Origin: Tannerella sp.
GTDB lineage: Bacteria; Bacteroidota; Bacteroidia; Bacteroidales; Tannerellaceae
Length of the DNA stretch: 6,777 bases
Direction: 5' to 3'
NCBI GenBank assembly: GCA_031259505.1
Contig: JAIRLL010000415.1
Location: forward strand, 1-6,777
Numbering within the stretch: position 1 is the stretch's first letter; every line of letters starts with the position of its first letter. This document shows, piece after piece, positions 3,362 through 6,777 of this stretch. A model generated the notes under the pieces. The model was not told the DNA's origin, did no database searches, and saw only the letters and a list, made by a program, of their open reading frames with translations. Both the position numbers and the translations under genes were made by a program.

Positions 3362-6262
3362 ATGAAAAAAAAAATTCTCTTTATGGTATTTGCAGTCATA
3401 CTTCTGGCCGTTGCCTGTCGCGACACATCGAAGTATGCATATGAAAGCGTCGCCGGCGATCCGCTGAAAACGCGAATCTACACTCTCGACAACGGACTGA
3501 AAGTATTTCTTTCGGTCAACAGGGACAAACCGCGCATCCAAACCTTTATCGGCGTGCGCGTAGGCGGTAAAAACGATCCTGCGGAAACGACCGGACTGGC
3601 GCACTATTTCGAACACCTGATGTTCAAGGGCACAAAAAATTTCGGCACGTCCGACTATGAAGCCGAAAAACCGCTGCTCGACCGTATCGAAGCGCTCTTC
3701 GAAACATACCGCCAAACGGCCGACGAGGCGGCGCGCAGGGCGATATACGCCGAAATAGACAGCGTGGCACAGGAAGCCTCCAAAATCGCCATCCCCAACG
3801 AATACGACAAACTGATGTCGGCCATCGGATCGCAGGGGACAAACGCCTTCACGTCATACGATGTGACGGCCTATATGGAAGACATTCCCTCGAACGAAAT
3901 TGAAAACTGGGCTGCTATACAGTCCGACCGCTTCACCAATCCCGTCATCCGCCTGTTTCACACCGAACTGGAAACCGTCTACGAAGAATACAACATGAGC
4001 CTGACGCGCGACAGCTGGCGCATGTCCGACACCCTGATGAGCGCCCTCTTCCCGCATCATCCCTACGGCACGCAAACGATTCTCGGCTCGCAGGAGCATC
4101 TCAAGAATCCGTCCATCATCAACATCAAAAAGTATTTTGACACTTACTACGTGCCAAACAACATGGCCGTCTGCATGGTAGGCGACCTGAATCCGGACGA
4201 GGTCATTGCCGTCATCGACAAATATTTCGGCGAACTGACGCCCGGGGAACTGCCCGAACTCAAGACCTCGCCCGAACAGCCCATCGCAGAGCCTGTCGTC
4301 AGGGAAGTCGTCGGGCTTGAAGCCGAAAACGTCATGATTGGCTACCGCCTGCCTGCAGCCAACACCAAAGAAGCGGCCGTAATGGAATTCGTCGACTACC
4401 TCCTGACTAACGGCAAAGCCGGACTGATAGACCTCAACCTGGTGCAGAAGCAAAAACTGCTGAGCGGAGGAAGCGGTACCGACGTCCTGGCCGACTACTC
4501 GATGTTTTGCCTGTACGGCACTCCGAAGGAAGGACAGACGCTCGACGAAGTGAAAGACCTGCTGCTTGGACAAATCGACCTGCTGAAAAAAGGCGAATTC
4601 GATGAGAAACTGCTCGAAGCCGTCATCAACAACTACAAACTCAATCGCTACTACCAGCAGGAAGAATATCGCTATGCCGCCCGGTTGCTGCTCTTTTCGT
4701 TTGTAAACGGAGTTGAGTGGAAAGACGCCGTCGGACGCATTGATTTCCAGTCGAAACTCACCAAAGAGGATGTGGTTGACTTCGCAAACAAATATCTTAA
4801 CGACAATTACGCCATAGTCTACAAACGTCAGGGAACGCCCGGCGACAGGAAAATCGACAAACCGTCCATCACGCCCATCTCGACTAACCGCGACAACGAA
4901 AGCACATTCCTCGCCTCCATCAAGGCACGCAAGGTCGAACCCATCGAACCCGTCTTCGTCGACTACGACAAAGACCTGTCGAAACTGACGGTGAAGGATA
5001 AAGTCCCGCTGCTCTACAAGCAAAACACGATGAACCCGATATTCTGGCTCTACTACGTCTTCGAAATGGGCAACAACCACGACAAGGCGCTCGGCACGGC
5101 GTTCAACTACCTGAACTACCTGGGCACATCGACCCGAACGGCCGAAGAAATCAAGAGCGAACTCTATCAGATGGCATGTTCGTTCGGCGTGCAGGCCACC
5201 AGCGAACGGGTATACGTGTATATCAGCGGATTGAGCGACAACTTCGACAGGGCGCTGGCCATCCTCGAAGAAAAACTTGCGGATGCCAAACCCGACAGCG
5301 AGATTTACAGCAATCTTGTGGCAGACGTGCTCAAACGCCGCGCCGACGCCAAGGCAAGCCAGAGCGACAACTTCAGCGCCCTGCGGCAATACGCCCTCTG
5401 GGGACCGCAATCGCCGCAAACCAATATCCTCGCCGAAGCCGAACTGAAGGCGCTGAACCCCGAAGAACTGGTGAACCGTACCAAAAATCTCAAAAACTTC
5501 GAGCATACCATCCTGTATTACGGCCCGCTGACGGAAAAACAGATTACGGACGCCCTCGACCGGAATCATGCCGTGGGCGAAACGCTGCAGTCCGTGCCGC
5601 AGACGACGCCGTTCACCGAACAGGAAACGAACGAAAACAAGGTGCTGCTAGCACACTACGACGCCAAACAGATTTACATGTCCATGTTCCACAAGAGCGG
5701 AAAATTCGACCGCACGATAGAAGCCGACCGCGCAATGTATAACGAATACTTCAGCGGCAGCATGAACAGCATCGTATTTCAGGAAATGCGCGAAGCCCGC
5801 GGACTGGCATATTCCGCCAACGCAAGCTATCAGTCGCCCGCCAAGCCCGACCGCTCGTACTACATGCAGACCTTTATCGCTACGCAGAACGACAAGATGA
5901 TCGACGCCATCGACGCTTTCAATGACATCCTGAACGACATGCCCGAATCGGAAAACGCATTCGACATCGCCAAAGAAGCCATCCTGACCAACATCCGCAC
6001 GCAACGCGTACTGCGCGACGACATACTCTGGCATTATCTTAACGCCAAAGAATTTGGCTACGATACCGATAAAAACAAAGAACTGTTCGAAAAAATTCCG
6101 GCCTTCACGCTCGAAAGCGTAAAAGCCTTCCAGCAGAAATACGTCAAGGACAAACCTTACACGTACTGCATCCTCGGCGATACGAAAGACCTCGACATGA
6201 ATGCGCTGAATAAAATCGGCAAAATAACCATCCTCCGGCAGGAAGATATTTTCGGATACTGA
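3362..6262 (+). CDS. M16 family zinc metallopeptidase, two-domain lipoprotein
   Basis: This 966-residue protein has the length and pitrilysin-like layout of the large M16 peptidases of Bacteroidota. A type II signal peptide ends in LAVAC with lipidated C19 (followed by RDTSK), so it should be anchored in the envelope, facing the periplasm or the surface. The first M16 half (about 35-500) has the inverted zinc motif H81-Y-F-E84-H85 and a distal E202-x6-E209 pair in TELETVYEEYN, giving the zinc ligands H81, H85 and probably E209. The second half (about 545-955) has no HxxEH and is the non-catalytic partner, with the conserved MREARGLAYS segment (809-818). A charged helical stretch around 105-150 lengthens the distance between H85 and E209 to 124 residues, against about 77 in E. 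coli pitrilysin. Such enzymes cut peptides inside a clam-shell cavity; the substrate here is unknown. A probable terminator follows. Confidence 0.93.
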   Translation: MKKKILFMVFAVILLAVACRDTSKYAYESVAGDPLKTRIYTLDNGLKVFLSVNRDKPRIQTFIGVRVGGKNDPAETTGLAHYFEHLMFKGTKNFGTSDYEAEKPLLDRIEALFETYRQTADEAARRAIYAEIDSVAQEASKIAIPNEYDKLMSAIGSQGTNAFTSYDVTAYMEDIPSNEIENWAAIQSDRFTNPVIRLFHTELETVYEEYNMSLTRDSWRMSDTLMSALFPHHPYGTQTILGSQEHLKNPSIINIKKYFDTYYVPNNMAVCMVGDLNPDEVIAVIDKYFGELTPGELPELKTSPEQPIAEPVVREVVGLEAENVMIGYRLPAANTKEAAVMEFVDYLLTNGKAGLIDLNLVQKQKLLSGGSGTDVLADYSMFCLYGTPKEGQTLDEVKDLLLGQIDLLKKGEFDEKLLEAVINNYKLNRYYQQEEYRYAARLLLFSFVNGVEWKDAVGRIDFQSKLTKEDVVDFANKYLNDNYAIVYKRQGTPGDRKIDKPSITPISTNRDNESTFLASIKARKVEPIEPVFVDYDKDLSKLTVKDKVPLLYKQNTMNPIFWLYYVFEMGNNHDKALGTAFNYLNYLGTSTRTAEEIKSELYQMACSFGVQATSERVYVYISGLSDNFDRALAILEEKLADAKPDSEIYSNLVADVLKRRADAKASQSDNFSALRQYALWGPQSPQTNILAEAELKALNPEELVNRTKNLKNFEHTILYYGPLTEKQITDALDRNHAVGETLQSVPQTTPFTEQETNENKVLLAHYDAKQIYMSMFHKSGKFDRTIEADRAMYNEYFSGSMNSIVFQEMREARGLAYSANASYQSPAKPDRSYYMQTFIATQNDKMIDAIDAFNDILNDMPESENAFDIAKEAILTNIRTQRVLRDDILWHYLNAKEFGYDTDKNKELFEKIPAFTLESVKAFQQKYVKDKPYTYCILGDTKDLDMNALNKIGKITILRQEDIFGY

Positions 6263-6285
6263 CCGACGCCGAAAAAATAAACCGT

Positions 6286-6328
6286 ACAGTCCCGGCCGCA
6301 TACCCGTGCAGCAGGGACTGTCTGTTTT
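6286..6328 (+). terminator. Probable intrinsic terminator after the M16 gene
   Basis: ACAGTCCC (6286-6293) and GGGACTGT (6314-6321) form a perfect 8-bp stem with a 20-base loop, followed by CTGTTTT. It starts 24 bases after the M16 stop codon. The U-run is short, so efficiency is uncertain. Confidence 0.6.
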
Positions 6329-6433
6329 ACGGCGCACTCGCGGCGGACTCCTTTCAATTTCACTCTTTAGCGACCGGTTCATACGGGCGCACACAACGTC
6401 CGCCGGGTGGTTGCATACTGTGCAGAGAAAACG

Positions 6434-6461
6434 TCTTTTCCGCAAAAAAAACGTATCTTTG
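6434..6461 (+). promoter_or_regulatory. Promoter of the NrnA-type gene
   Basis: TATCTTTG (6454-6461) is an exact Bacteroidota -7 element, with TCTTTTC about 14-19 bases upstream as a poor -33 box. Transcription should start near 6468, at the edge of the 8-bp repeats, leaving a leader of about 35 bases. Together with the terminator before it, this separates the gene from the M16 gene. Confidence 0.65.
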
Positions 6462-6470
6462 CACCGTCAA

Positions 6471-6494
6471 TTATTCAGTTATTCAGTCATTCAG
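6471..6494 (+). repeat. Three 8-bp tandem repeats in the leader of the NrnA-type gene
   Basis: TTATTCAG, TTATTCAG and TCATTCAG follow one another directly, then TTGTTTATT and the ATG at 6504. The repeats lie between the predicted transcription start and the start codon, occupying most of the short leader. Copy-number change would alter leader length without touching the protein. Confidence 0.75.
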
Positions 6495-6503
6495 TTGTTT
6501 ATT

Positions 6504-6777
6504 ATGCTTACCAAAATATTCAGTGAAAAAGAAGTGCAGCGTTTCCAGTCGTATGTGGAAAAGGGAGAGCGATTTGTGATTGTTACGCATATGTCGCCCG
6601 ACGGCGACGCCCTGGGCTCGTCGCTGGCGCTCTATCATTACCTGACGAATCAGGGCAACAGAGCCAGTCTGATTGTGCCAAACGACTTTCCCGTATTCCT
6701 CAACTGGCTGCCCGGCGCAAAGGATATTGTCGTATACGAACGGTATGCCGACTATGCCGAACAGTTGATACGCGAAG
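6504..6777 (+). CDS. nrnA: DHH-family phosphoesterase, NrnA-type oligoribonuclease/pAp phosphatase (N-terminal part)
   Basis: The frame is open from ATG 6504 to the window end (91 codons), so only the N-terminal third or less of a protein usually about 320-340 residues long is seen. VIVTHMSPDGDALGSSLAL (25-43) is DHH motif I, with H29, D33 and D35 as manganese ligands. It is followed by a Rossmann-like pattern (ASLIVPNDFPVFLNWLPGA) usual for the NrnA subgroup. NrnA degrades short RNA oligonucleotides of 2-5 residues and dephosphorylates 3'-phosphoadenosine 5'-phosphate in the cytoplasm. The later DHH and DHHA1 motifs lie outside the window, so the assignment rests on motif I and overall similarity. 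It has its own promoter and a leader with 8-bp repeats. Confidence 0.85.
   Translation, partial: MLTKIFSEKEVQRFQSYVEKGERFVIVTHMSPDGDALGSSLALYHYLTNQGNRASLIVPNDFPVFLNWLPGAKDIVVYERYADYAEQLIRE

Noticed and set aside
3854..5569. Long minus-strand open frame (571 codons) within the M16 gene, and a similar one at 5648-6445
   Set aside because: These are antisense shadows of a GC-rich, codon-biased gene; their valine/phenylalanine-rich translations show no domain, while the plus frame has clear M16 motifs.

Overview
The window looks like chromosomal DNA of a Bacteroidota species, most likely an oral- or gut-type Bacteroidales that has type IX secretion. The reasons are repeated promoter signatures of the Bacteroidota form TAnnTTTG, a T9SS plug (DUF5103-type) protein, a signal peptide that fits the Bacteroidetes 'Q-rule', and a typical two-domain M16 lipoprotein. 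The genus cannot be fixed from sequence reading alone.

Layout. Positions 1-259 (minus strand) hold the N-terminal part of an unrecognised Bacteroidota protein. Positions 260-812 carry no convincing gene. They contain a tandem array of eleven ~20-bp units (411-631), an outward-facing promoter, and a small hairpin element. Positions 813-1498 (minus strand) hold a two-gene HEPN/MNT toxin-antitoxin type module whose reading frames overlap by 34 bases. This module is bracketed by two copies of one promoter-bearing direct repeat (685-804 and 1519-1576). The right copy supplies the module's promoter. The left copy is an orphan promoter that fires into the tandem array.

From 1638 onward the DNA is ordinary, more GC-rich core-like sequence, all on the plus strand: the T9SS plug protein (1638-2897), a small CPYC glutaredoxin-like protein (3025-3297), a 966-residue M16 zinc metallopeptidase lipoprotein (3362-6262) followed by a probable intrinsic terminator, and then a separate transcription unit starting a DHH-family phosphoesterase of the NrnA type (6504 to the window end). 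Plug, redox protein and M16 peptidase are arranged head to tail, but a promoter-like motif precedes each, so one shared operon is not assured. Plug and M16 both concern the cell envelope; the redox protein and NrnA are cytoplasmic.

The most unusual part is 411-1576. There a 20-bp array, a duplicated promoter, a hairpin insertion that can be read against an empty site in the same window, and a TA module sit together. It reads as an accessory insertion between two older genes.
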